Assembly: GCA_021151685.1 (NCBI GenBank)
Contig: JAGKWS010000004.1
Location: 16,522-80,521, forward strand
Source of the DNA: Chitinophagaceae bacterium
GTDB taxonomy: Bacteria; Bacteroidota; Bacteroidia; Chitinophagales; Chitinophagaceae
Reading direction: 5' to 3'
DNA length: 64,000 nt
A program made the translations under genes and the position numbers. The notes beneath the pieces were generated by a model that ran no database searches, was not told the DNA's origin, and saw only the letters and a program-made list of their open reading frames with translations. Of the stretch, positions 44,402 to 52,850 are shown piece by piece (position 1 is the first letter of the stretch; every line of letters starts with the position of its first letter).

Positions 44402-45178
44402 TTATAGCGACATAGCCACCATTTCGGCAATATCCAGCACCTTTACGCTGTCTTCTTTTTCTTTGTTCTTTACCCCATCTGTGAGCATGGTAGTACAGAA
44501 CGGGCAGTTGGCTGCTATGATGGTAGCACCCGTATCCAGTGCTTCCTCGGCACGGTCGAAGTTGACACGGGTAGTACCCGCTTCCTCTTCCTTAAACATC
44601 TGTGCCCCACCAGCACCACAGCACATACCATTGGTACGGCAGCGTTTCATCTCTACCAGTTCGGTATCGAATGCGGCCAGTACCTCGCGTGGTGCTTCAT
44701 AAATGCCATTGCCACGGCCCAGATAGCAGCTATCGTGATAGGTGATGCGCTTGCCCTTAAAGGCACCGCCACCCTTCAACACTATTTTGCCTTCGTTGAT
44801 GAGTTGTTGCAAAAACGTAGTGTGGTGCATTACCTCGTAGGTGCCGCCCAGCTTGGGGTACTCGTTTTTGAAGACGTTAAAGCAGTGTGGACATATCGTT
44901 ACCACCTTTTTGATGCCATAGGCATTCATGGTGTTGATGTTTTGATAGGCCATCATCTGAAACAGGAACTCGTTACCCGCCCTGCGTGCAGGGTCGCCGG
45001 TACAGGCTTCTTCCTTGCCCAGTATGGCAAATTTGATGCCTACCTTATCCAAAATTTGTACAAAGGCTTTGGTAATACGTTGTGCCCGCTGGTCGAAAGA
45101 ACCGGCACAGCCCACCCAAAACAACACCTCTGGTACTTCTCCGTTAGCGGCGTATTCCGCCATGCTTTTTACTTGCAT
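44402..45178 (-). CDS. Cysteine-rich (CCG) Fe-S oxidoreductase subunit
   Basis: The 258-residue cytosolic protein has two CCG-domain cysteine clusters: GCAGSFD with ICPHCFNVF, and HDSCYLGRGN with MCCGAGGAQMF. This pattern is shared with heterodisulfide-reductase subunit B, LutA and GlpC/GlcF-type proteins, which bind a Fe-S cluster and pass electrons. The likely partner is the membrane Fe-S protein at 47.8-49.1 kb. In relatives the two are adjacent, whereas here a helicase and hicAB lie between them. The oxidised substrate is not known. Confidence 0.85.
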   Translation of the reverse strand: MQVKSMAEYAANGEVPEVLFWVGCAGSFDQRAQRITKAFVQILDKVGIKFAILGKEEACTGDPARRAGNEFLFQMMAYQNINTMNAYGIKKVVTICPHCFNVFKNEYPKLGGTYEVMHHTTFLQQLINEGKIVLKGGGAFKGKRITYHDSCYLGRGNGIYEAPREVLAAFDTELVEMKRCRTNGMCCGAGGAQMFKEEEAGTTRVNFDRAEEALDTGATIIAANCPFCTTMLTDGVKNKEKEDSVKVLDIAEMVAMSL

Positions 45179-45191
45179 ATTGTTTCATTTT

Positions 45192-47186
45192 CTATTTTGC
45201 ACCCAATAATTTTTGATGCCACTTGATATTCTTCAAGCGAGATATTTCGGCTTGTAATTCAGAAATAGTTACTTCCTGTTTACTAATTATAGCTACGTTT
45301 TTTTTATTCTCTGACATCAACTTGTTGTTGATTTCTCTTTCTTTATGCAAAACAAACTCAATGTCTTTTATTTTACTCCGTAGATCTGAGTTGTCGTTTG
45401 TAACCGTCTCAATTTTGGTGTGCAGTTCTTTGTTTTGTTGCTTTTTTTCTGCATCTAAACTATTGAGTTGATGTTGCAGAAGTACCACTGCTTTATTTGT
45501 TTTCCTTAGTTTTTCTTCAATCTGAGTATTTGCAGCCCGCAAATTAAGATTGGTACTTTGAATTGAGTTGATTTCTTTATTTAGTGCTGCACTTTCTTTT
45601 AATAATATTTGAAAAGAAGGGCTGTTAGTAACAATTCTATGTGCAAAGACAATGAAAAATCTTCTGAATGTATCAGTTTCAACATCGTTCCTGTATTTGA
45701 TAGCGAGGCAAAGATTTTGATAAGCAGATGCGAAATCTCTTGAACGAATATCCTCACGGGTTTTTCTGTAGTAAAAATCAGCCTTACCGGAATTTAGTTC
45801 TTGTACAATGAGTGTCTCGGGTATTTCATTTTCTGCAAATTGCAATACTGCCGGGGAGGTCTTTATCACATGGGCATCGATAGGTGCTTTGAGGTATAAG
45901 CCATTAAATGATGTACATCGGCTTAGTGCAACATATACTTGTCCTGGTGCAAATGCAGCTCCTATGTCTACTACAACATTGTCAAATGTCAATCCTTGGC
46001 TTTTGTGAATTGTAACTGCCCATGCGAGTTTGAGTGGAAGCTGTGTAAATTCTCCGATAACCTCTTCGACAACCTTATTTTCTTTATTATTCCATGTGTA
46101 GCGTACATTCTGCCAAGAATCTGGCTTTACTTGATGGCGGAGTATTGTCCCTTTTTGAACATTGTATTCGACAGTTACGACTTCTTCTTCAATCGAGATG
46201 ACTTTACCAATAGTGCCGTTGAATATTCTGTTGTTTTTGTAGTTTTTGATAAACATGACTTGCGCACCCACTTTCAATTGTAATTCCATTAATGTGGGTA
46301 ATCTGTCTGTTGGGAATATACCGGAAATACTTCCTTTAAAAATATTTAGCGGTTCCTTTAGTGCTGCAAGCTTTGAAGAATTTGTTGCGTCAACAATCAA
46401 AGTATGGGTTGCAAGCGTTATGTAGTTACGATTTTGGTTATCTTCAGGGACAGGAGCGCATCTGTTGTTCAATACTGTAATATCAGATGGAGACAAGTGA
46501 TTTACTCGAATTCTATTTAGAAGTTCAATAAATTCCAGTTCAGTTTGTCTGTATATCTTTTTTAATTCTATGTAGAATGGTTTATTTTCGGTTAATACTC
46601 TCGAGCTAAAAAAATAAGGGCTCTCGTAAAATGGGCGAAGGATTTCCCATTCTTCTTGTTCAGCTACCGGAGATAATTGAAATGCGTCACCGATTAATAT
46701 TGTCTGTACTCCGCCAAAAGGTTCATGAATTTTACTACGGTACACTCTCAAAATTCTATCGACTACGTCAAGTAGGTCACAACGTACCATTGATACTTCA
46801 TCGATAACAAGTAGGTCTAAGTTTTTTATTGATTGCTTACGTGACCAGTCTAATTGAATGTGGTCATAAATTGTTGTTTTGTCGGGATCGTCAAATGGAA
46901 CTCTCTGGCGAAGTCGCTTGTCAAAAGGAACATACACACTTGGCTTAATTTTAAAGAAGGAATGGATGGTTTGCCCTCCTGCATTAATAGCGGCAATGCC
47001 TGTCGGAGCTACAATAACACTATTTTTTTTCAGAGTCTGTTTTACATACTTTAGGAATGTTGTCTTACCAGTGCCTGCTTTTCCTGTTAAATATATTATA
47101 CGTTGACCATGAATTAGTGCGTCCAAAGCATACTTAAATTCCACATTGGACTCGTCTAATTCAATATCATCTACATACTCAGGCAT
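45192..47186 (-). CDS. PIF1-like SF1B helicase with C-terminal coiled coil
   Basis: The 664-residue protein has the SF1B helicase core: Walker A GKAGTGKTTF (about residues 35-44), APTGIAAINAGG (motif Ia), LLVIDEVSMV (motif II), GDAFQLSPV (motif III), and near the middle AWAVTIHKSQGLTFDNVVV plus YVALSRCTSFNGL (motifs V/VI). PIF1 and RecD-like helicases share these. The last 110 residues are a long heptad-rich coiled coil (LNKEINSIQSTNLNLRAANT... region). It is visibly AT-rich compared with flanking genes and lies with hicAB inside a split electron-transfer pair. A role in defence or in element maintenance is possible; a chromosomal repair role cannot be excluded. Confidence 0.85.
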   Translation of the reverse strand: MPEYVDDIELDESNVEFKYALDALIHGQRIIYLTGKAGTGKTTFLKYVKQTLKKNSVIVAPTGIAAINAGGQTIHSFFKIKPSVYVPFDKRLRQRVPFDDPDKTTIYDHIQLDWSRKQSIKNLDLLVIDEVSMVRCDLLDVVDRILRVYRSKIHEPFGGVQTILIGDAFQLSPVAEQEEWEILRPFYESPYFFSSRVLTENKPFYIELKKIYRQTELEFIELLNRIRVNHLSPSDITVLNNRCAPVPEDNQNRNYITLATHTLIVDATNSSKLAALKEPLNIFKGSISGIFPTDRLPTLMELQLKVGAQVMFIKNYKNNRIFNGTIGKVISIEEEVVTVEYNVQKGTILRHQVKPDSWQNVRYTWNNKENKVVEEVIGEFTQLPLKLAWAVTIHKSQGLTFDNVVVDIGAAFAPGQVYVALSRCTSFNGLYLKAPIDAHVIKTSPAVLQFAENEIPETLIVQELNSGKADFYYRKTREDIRSRDFASAYQNLCLAIKYRNDVETDTFRRFFIVFAHRIVTNSPSFQILLKESAALNKEINSIQSTNLNLRAANTQIEEKLRKTNKAVVLLQHQLNSLDAEKKQQNKELHTKIETVTNDNSDLRSKIKDIEFVLHKEREINNKLMSENKKNVAIISKQEVTISELQAEISRLKNIKWHQKLLGAK

Positions 47187-47303
47187 ACTGTTACATTTTC
47201 ATAGATTGCGACTACATATTACAGGTTTTACAAACGATAGTATGTGCCGACATTAGCGATAATTTTTTGAGGAGTACTTTTGTCATGATACCTTTAGGAA
47301 AAA

Positions 47304-47525
47304 CTACGCATACATGAGTTTTCCTTTAGGGTTCGGTATAGGTCTACCTAAAGCGATTGCTGTTTCAATCCATTCAGCCATTATTACCTGCACATTGTCG
47401 ATAGCTTCATTGTATGTTTTTCCATCAGCCATGCAGCCCGGAAGTTCTGGTACCTCTGCTATAAAAGTTTCATCATCATTACTCCAGTATATTATTACCT
47501 CATATTTATTCAGATTCTGACTCAT
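47304..47525 (-). CDS. hicB: HicB-family antitoxin
   Basis: The 73-residue protein has the HicB partial RNase H-like fold: YEVIIYWSNDDETFIAEVPELPGCMADGKTYNEAIDN, then a helix with EWIETAIALGRPIP. It would bind and neutralise HicA. It lacks the C-terminal HTH or ribbon-helix-helix seen in longer HicB proteins, so autoregulation by this protein alone is uncertain. It overlaps hicA by 20 bases and is translated after it. Confidence 0.85.
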   Translation of the reverse strand: MSQNLNKYEVIIYWSNDDETFIAEVPELPGCMADGKTYNEAIDNVQVIMAEWIETAIALGRPIPNPKGKLMYA

Positions 47526-47775
47526 CGCTCCATAGTTTATATCTGATGATTAATTCTCTAACTTGTTTTACCTGATATGGTTTTGCCTTGTTATTAAGCG
47601 GCTGAATATTGATTATTTCTGCTATGTCAGGTCTGGTGAATATGTGATGACTGGTTCCGTTTACCCTCAATTGAAATCCGAATGACGATAACAACTTTAC
47701 TAAATCATCAAAATGAAAGTTTTTATCCGATTGTCCAGATAATAGTTTCAGAACCAGTTTCTCAAATTTACTCAT
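47506..47775 (-). CDS. hicA: HicA-family mRNA interferase toxin
   Basis: HicA toxins cleave mRNA at translating ribosomes. The double-stranded-RNA-binding-like core is present: LVKLLSSFGFQLRVNGTSHHIFTRPD, with the catalytic His in SHHIF, and IINIQPLNNKAKPYQVKQVREL. At 89 residues it is longer than the usual 60 because of an extended N-terminus. Order hicA-hicB with a 20-base overlap is classical. It ends 24 bases past the gene for the membrane Fe-S protein, consistent with insertion between the two electron-transfer genes. Confidence 0.85.
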   Translation of the reverse strand: MSKFEKLVLKLLSGQSDKNFHFDDLVKLLSSFGFQLRVNGTSHHIFTRPDIAEIINIQPLNNKAKPYQVKQVRELIIRYKLWSDESESE

Positions 47776-47799
47776 AAATACAGTATAACCCTATCTCTA

Positions 47800-49110
47800 C
47801 TACACGTCCGCCACCCATGCATCCCTATCATCGGGGCTGAATTTCCATGGGGCCATGTTGTTTTCTATGTTGCCAAACATCAGGTTCCATTCCTGTGGGG
47901 CGTTGCTTTCTTCCATTATCAGGTTGCGGCGCAGTTGCATAATGATGTCCAGCGGGTCTATGCTCACGGGGCAGGCTTCTACACATGCCTGACACGTGGT
48001 GCAAGCACGCAGCTCTTCTACCGTTATGTAGTTGTGCAGCAGGCTCTTGCCATCGTCTACATATTCGCCATTTTTGTTGATGTTTTCGCCTATCTCTTCC
48101 GCACGGTCGCGGGTGTCCATCATTATTTTGCGGGGCGATAGCTTTTTGCCTGTTTGGTTGGCCGGGCAAGATGCTGTGCATCGGCCACACTCGGTACAAG
48201 AGTAAGCATCCAGCAGGTTTTTCCACGTAAGGTCTTTTACGTCTTTGGCTCCAAAACTGGCAGGTGCAGCCGCTTCGGCAGGGGCTTTGTCGGGCTCCAT
48301 AGCGTACAGCACCTCGTTTTGAATTTCCTTCATGTTCTTTATCTCGCCCTTGGGGGTAAGCTTGCCATACCATGCATTTGGGAAGGCCAGTATCACGTGC
48401 AGGTGCTTGGAGTAGGGCAGATAGTTGAGGAAGGCGAACACACCTATAATATGTGCCCACCAGCATATGCGCTCTACAGCCTCTATGGCGGCTACATGCC
48501 AGCCATCGAACAGGCCTGTAAGGTGCTGCGACAGCAGGAAGGGGGTAGTGTGCGTATAGTGTTCGGCATTCAGTTGTTGCAGGCGCAGGTCGGCGGCATT
48601 CATTATCAGAAACAGCGACATCAGTACTACTTCGGTAACCAATATCAGTTTGGCATCGTTTTCGGGCCAGCCGTTCAGTTCGGGCATGTTCAGGCGGCGT
48701 ACTTTTACCACATTTCTGCGTAGCAGGAAGATGACACATGCCACCAGTACGGTGAATGCCAGCAACTCGAACGAACCAATAAGAAACGAATAGAAACTAC
48801 CCAGCAATGGGGCAAATATGCGGTGCATACCAGTAATGCCATCCACAAAAATCTCCAGTATTTCTACATTGATGATGATGAAGCCTGCATATACAAACAG
48901 GTGCAATATGGCTGGCAGTGGCTTTTTGAACATTTTTTTCTGCCCCAGTGCCAGCAACACCATGTTGCGCCAGCGTTCATTTGGCCGGTCGTTTATCACC
49001 TCGTCGCGGCCCAGCATTATGTTGCGTTTCAGTTCTTTTACCTTCTTTGCAAATAGATAAATAGCACCCGCTGCGCATAAAATAAATAGTATTTGTTGTG
49101 CTATGTGCAT
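47800..49110 (-). CDS. Membrane Fe-S oxidoreductase (HdrC/NarI-like fusion)
   Basis: The 436-residue protein starts at ATG 49110 (MHIAQQILFILCAAGAIYLF). The N-terminal half has several membrane helices of the NarI/DsrM type with histidines that may hold heme. The C-terminal half has two 4Fe-4S ferredoxin motifs, CTECGRCTASCP and CTTCQACVEACP. Such proteins pass electrons between the quinone pool and a CCG-type subunit. The partner is probably the protein at 44.4-45.2 kb. It follows the family pattern of length and domain order. Confidence 0.88.
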   Translation of the reverse strand: MHIAQQILFILCAAGAIYLFAKKVKELKRNIMLGRDEVINDRPNERWRNMVLLALGQKKMFKKPLPAILHLFVYAGFIIINVEILEIFVDGITGMHRIFAPLLGSFYSFLIGSFELLAFTVLVACVIFLLRRNVVKVRRLNMPELNGWPENDAKLILVTEVVLMSLFLIMNAADLRLQQLNAEHYTHTTPFLLSQHLTGLFDGWHVAAIEAVERICWWAHIIGVFAFLNYLPYSKHLHVILAFPNAWYGKLTPKGEIKNMKEIQNEVLYAMEPDKAPAEAAAPASFGAKDVKDLTWKNLLDAYSCTECGRCTASCPANQTGKKLSPRKIMMDTRDRAEEIGENINKNGEYVDDGKSLLHNYITVEELRACTTCQACVEACPVSIDPLDIIMQLRRNLIMEESNAPQEWNLMFGNIENNMAPWKFSPDDRDAWVADV

Positions 49111-49337
49111 CACCAACCCAATTTTACCCCGAAAGTAACAGGTTTTGAGCCAATAGACAAAAATGCACCCCGTTTTTGGCTATATGTGGATTGATGAGAC
49201 CAATACTATTGCATTGTATTGGTTTGTACATATTTTCTTGATGTTTATTTAATCCTATTCGCATTCTGTTGGTCTTATTTAGTGGGCACAAGTTGCCACA
49301 ATTTGTTACTTTGCCATTATTATTGCCCTCTATAAAC

Positions 49338-51959
49338 ATGCGGTACACACACCTTGTCTCGTTTTTGCTGCTATTGGCTACCTTTTGTAGCCATGCGCAG
49401 ACGCAGGACAGTACCCGTACCGATACCCTGAAATTGAAACCAATCATTCGGGATACTGTAGTTATAGACACGCTCGATTTTTTGGTGCCGGTACAGCCCG
49501 AGAAACCTAAAACACCCGCACCCCGCACGGGTTACTCTATTTATGGCAAAGTAAATGATGCTGCCACAGGCGAGGGTATTCCGTTTGCTACTGTCTTTTT
49601 TGCCAGTGGCAACAAGGGTACCGTGGCCGACCTTGATGGGAACTTTGTACTGCGGGCCGATAAGTTGCCCTCGGACACCTTGCGGATAGAAGCCGTAGGG
49701 TACAAGGGCATGCGCAAGCTGCTGAATAAGGACAAGAAAGAATATAACTATATACTGGAGCTGGAGCGTGCCGTAATGGCCCTGGATGAGGTGACCATAC
49801 GGGCAGGCGAAGACCCTGCCATAGCCCTTGTGAAAAAGATAATAGAGCGCAAACCCTATAACAACCCCGACAAGGTAGAAAACTACCGCTACGAAGCCTA
49901 TAACCGTATGGAGGCCGACCTGCAACGCCTGACGCGTGAACAGTTTGAAAAAATGCCCCTGCTGCGCCAGTATAGCTTCATTTACAACAATCTGGATACG
50001 GTATCGGAAAGCAAGCCATACCTGCCCCTATACCTTACCGAAACGCTTTCGGACTACTACTTTCAGAGTAAACCCAAGAAAATGCGCGAGGTGATAAAGG
50101 CCAGCATGATAAAGGGGGTGAACAACGAAAACGTGGTGAAGTTTCTGGGCACCTTTCATCAGAACCTGAATGTGTACAAGAGTTATGTGCCGGTATTCGA
50201 TAAGAAGTTTGTAAGCCCTATAAGCGATGAGGGTTTGCTTTTCTACAAATACAAGATACGCGATACACAGACTGCTTACGGTCACCGCATCATATTGGTG
50301 CAGTACACCCCCAAACGCCCGCTGGAGAATTGTTTCTCGGGCGACTTTTGGGTGGTAGACTCGGTATATGCCCTGCAACGGGTGAGTATGCAGGTGGGTA
50401 AGGAGGTAAATGTAAACTGGCTGGAGCATGTGGCCCTCTATCAGGAGTTTGCCCCTATTGGCGATAGTGTATGGTTTTGTGTGAAAGACAAATTTGTTGC
50501 CGGTTTTTCGGCCTACAACTCTAAGAAGTTGCCCGGTATGATAGGCAGAAAAACCACTACCTACCACCATATTCGCATCAATGACGATTCGGTAACGATA
50601 GCCCTCAACGACCCCAAAGCAAAACAAGAGGTAATGCGGCTGGACTCTGCCAAACACAAAACCGACGAGTGGTGGAACAACAACCGCCCCGATACGCTGA
50701 CGCATAACGAACAGGCTATCTACAAAATGGTAGACACCATCAACCAGATGCCAATAACAAAGGTGTATAAAAATGCCATCCGTTTTCTGGCTACCGGTGT
50801 TATAGATGCGGGGCCTGTACAATTGGGGCCATACTACTATCTGTATAGCCGCAACCCGGTAGAGGGCAGCAGATTCAGGCTAACGATTGGTACACCACGT
50901 AAGGTGCGCAATCTGCAACTAACGGCCTATGGTGCCTACGGCCTGCGCGATGAACGTTTCAAATATGGGTTCACCGGCAAATACATGCTTACACGCCAGC
51001 CATGGAGCTATCTGTACGGTATGTATGTACATGACGTAAGCCAGACCACCAATTACTACGACCAGCAAGGTGCCGATAACATCTTCAGTACCCTTGCCCG
51101 CAAAGCGGGTGTGCCATGGAAGCTCGCCTTTACCGATGATGCCCGCATAGAATACTACAAGCAGTATTTCAGCGCATTCAGCCATAAACTGATTTTGGAA
51201 CGCCGCCAGTTTACCCCCTATGCACCACTGCCCGATGAAGATATTTTTGTAGATGATAAAGGGCTGTCCTCTAAAAGTGCCATTAGCAGCGAGGTAGGTA
51301 TAGAGCTGCGCTATGCCCATAAAGAAAAGTATGTAGAGGGGCAGTTTACCCGCCTTACCGTTACCAGCAAGTATCCTGTGATCAACTTCTCGGTAACGGC
51401 TGGTATTCCCCGTGTGTTGGGTAGTGCGTATGCGTATCAGAAAGCCCGGTTTTCGGTAGTGGGCAATTCTTATATACCGCCATTTGGTATACTGTATTAC
51501 AATGTATTTGCCGGTAAGTATTTTGGTACGCTGCCCTATGCTTTGCTGGAAATTCACCCCGGCAATGAGTTCTATTATTACAACCGCTATGCGTTTCAGA
51601 TGATGAACAATTACGAGTTTCTGAGCGATGAGTATGCGGGCTTTAATGTAGAGCACAATATGGGGGGCGGTATCTTTAACCGTGTACCGCTGCTGCGTAA
51701 GGCAAAATTCCGGCATTTCTGGACGGCAAAAGGGGTAGTGGGTCGCCTTAGCGATGCCAATCAGGCACTCAATCTTGATAAGGGTTATGCGTTCCGTACC
51801 TTAAAAGGATCGCCCTACCTGGAGCTGGGCACCGGAGTGTCCAATATTCTACAGGTAGGGCGCATAGATTTTGTATGGAGGGCTACCCCCAAGCCTATTG
51901 CCAGTGAGGCCCGGTGGCGTTATTTTGGCATTTTCGGCAGCGTTCAGTTCGAGTTTTGA
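49338..51959 (+). CDS. DUF5686/CarboxypepD_reg-like outer-membrane protein
   Basis: The 873-residue product from ATG 49338 has a signal peptide (LVSFLLLLATFCSHAQ). A carboxypeptidase-regulatory-like sandwich follows (GYSIYGKVNDAATGEGIPFATVFF..., GTVADLDGNFVL, DTLRIEAVGYKGMRKLL). Next comes the DUF5686 body (IALVKKIIERKPYNNPDKVENYRYEAYNRME) and a C-terminal barrel ending in VQFEF. Relatives lie in the outer membrane of Bacteroidota, but their function is unknown. The frame is open from 49269; the later ATG is preferred as it begins the signal peptide. Confidence 0.85.
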   Translation: MRYTHLVSFLLLLATFCSHAQTQDSTRTDTLKLKPIIRDTVVIDTLDFLVPVQPEKPKTPAPRTGYSIYGKVNDAATGEGIPFATVFFASGNKGTVADLDGNFVLRADKLPSDTLRIEAVGYKGMRKLLNKDKKEYNYILELERAVMALDEVTIRAGEDPAIALVKKIIERKPYNNPDKVENYRYEAYNRMEADLQRLTREQFEKMPLLRQYSFIYNNLDTVSESKPYLPLYLTETLSDYYFQSKPKKMREVIKASMIKGVNNENVVKFLGTFHQNLNVYKSYVPVFDKKFVSPISDEGLLFYKYKIRDTQTAYGHRIILVQYTPKRPLENCFSGDFWVVDSVYALQRVSMQVGKEVNVNWLEHVALYQEFAPIGDSVWFCVKDKFVAGFSAYNSKKLPGMIGRKTTTYHHIRINDDSVTIALNDPKAKQEVMRLDSAKHKTDEWWNNNRPDTLTHNEQAIYKMVDTINQMPITKVYKNAIRFLATGVIDAGPVQLGPYYYLYSRNPVEGSRFRLTIGTPRKVRNLQLTAYGAYGLRDERFKYGFTGKYMLTRQPWSYLYGMYVHDVSQTTNYYDQQGADNIFSTLARKAGVPWKLAFTDDARIEYYKQYFSAFSHKLILERRQFTPYAPLPDEDIFVDDKGLSSKSAISSEVGIELRYAHKEKYVEGQFTRLTVTSKYPVINFSVTAGIPRVLGSAYAYQKARFSVVGNSYIPPFGILYYNVFAGKYFGTLPYALLEIHPGNEFYYYNRYAFQMMNNYEFLSDEYAGFNVEHNMGGGIFNRVPLLRKAKFRHFWTAKGVVGRLSDANQALNLDKGYAFRTLKGSPYLELGTGVSNILQVGRIDFVWRATPKPIASEARWRYFGIFGSVQFEF

Positions 51960-51974
51960 TGCTGCTGAATGCCT

Positions 51975-52778
51975 TTAGAATAGCTCCTTCAAAAAGATCA
52001 TCATATCGGCCCACGACTTTTTGTCGGCGGTCTCGTTGTATGCTATGGGCAGGTTGAATTTCTTTCCATTCTCGGTAGCATCGGGGTTGGTGAAAGCGTG
52101 TGTAGCATCGGGGTAGCTAATGAATTTGTAAGTGACACTGTTTGTTTCCAGGTCTTTTTTGAAGTTAGTTACGTCCGATTCCGGTACAAATTTGTCGGCT
52201 GCACCATGGCATACCAGTATTTTTCCTTTGATGCCTTTTTTTGCAGGAGCGGTCGCCAAACCACCATGAAAGCTCACTACGCCTTTCAGATTGGTACCCA
52301 GCTTTATGGCATTCAGCACCATACTGCCGCCAAAGCAATAACCCACTGCCGCAATTTTGGTAGGGTCGGCTTCTTTATATTGCTTCACACGGGCTATGGC
52401 CGCCTCTATGCGCTGCTTGCCCACATCGGGGTTTTTGTAGAATGGGGTTGCATATTCCTGCGCCTGTTGCGGATTATCGGCCAGCTTGCCATCGCCATAC
52501 ATGTCGGCAGCTATAGCTATGTAGCCAAGCCCTGCCAGCATACGTGCCCTCATTTTGGCATAGTTGTTATTGCCCCACCATTCGGGCACTACCACCACTA
52601 CCGGGCGTTTCCCTTTTTTAGTGGCATCCCATGCTACATAGCTGTGTAGTTTGGTGCCGTGGTCGGTATAGGTTACCTCTTCGGTTTTAATGTTCCCCTC
52701 TTCTCTTTGCTGTGCGTGCGCCACCGAGCCGGTTACGGCCATCAGGCATACCAATGCTTGTACCAGAATATGCTTCAT
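51975..52778 (-). CDS. Dienelactone hydrolase family protein, exported
   Basis: The 267-residue protein has an apparent signal peptide (LVQALVCLMAVTGSVAHAQ) followed by an alpha/beta-hydrolase of the dienelactone hydrolase type. The nucleophile elbow is AVGYCFGGSMV with Cys in place of Ser, the usual DLH signature. The Asp is probably in CHGAADKFVPES and the His in SYPDATHAFTN. The natural substrate in this periplasmic location is unknown. A TAATTTTG box lies 32 bases upstream. Confidence 0.85.
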   Translation of the reverse strand: MKHILVQALVCLMAVTGSVAHAQQREEGNIKTEEVTYTDHGTKLHSYVAWDATKKGKRPVVVVVPEWWGNNNYAKMRARMLAGLGYIAIAADMYGDGKLADNPQQAQEYATPFYKNPDVGKQRIEAAIARVKQYKEADPTKIAAVGYCFGGSMVLNAIKLGTNLKGVVSFHGGLATAPAKKGIKGKILVCHGAADKFVPESDVTNFKKDLETNSVTYKFISYPDATHAFTNPDATENGKKFNLPIAYNETADKKSWADMMIFLKELF

Positions 52779-52810
52779 AAAACTCTCTTTTAGTTACATG
52801 TTTGTACATG

Positions 52811-52818
52811 CAAAATTA
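52811..52818 (-). promoter_or_regulatory. Possible -7 box for the dienelactone hydrolase gene
   Basis: TAATTTTG on the minus strand is an exact TAnnTTTG match 32 bases before the ATG. Confidence 0.4.
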
Positions 52819-52850
52819 AGGGTGCCTGCCAATAGAAGTATCAAAAGACC

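Noticed and set aside
45178..47800. Transposon or integrase at the hicAB-helicase islet
   Set aside because: No transposase, integrase, tRNA target or direct repeats were found at the joints, so the mechanism of entry is left open.
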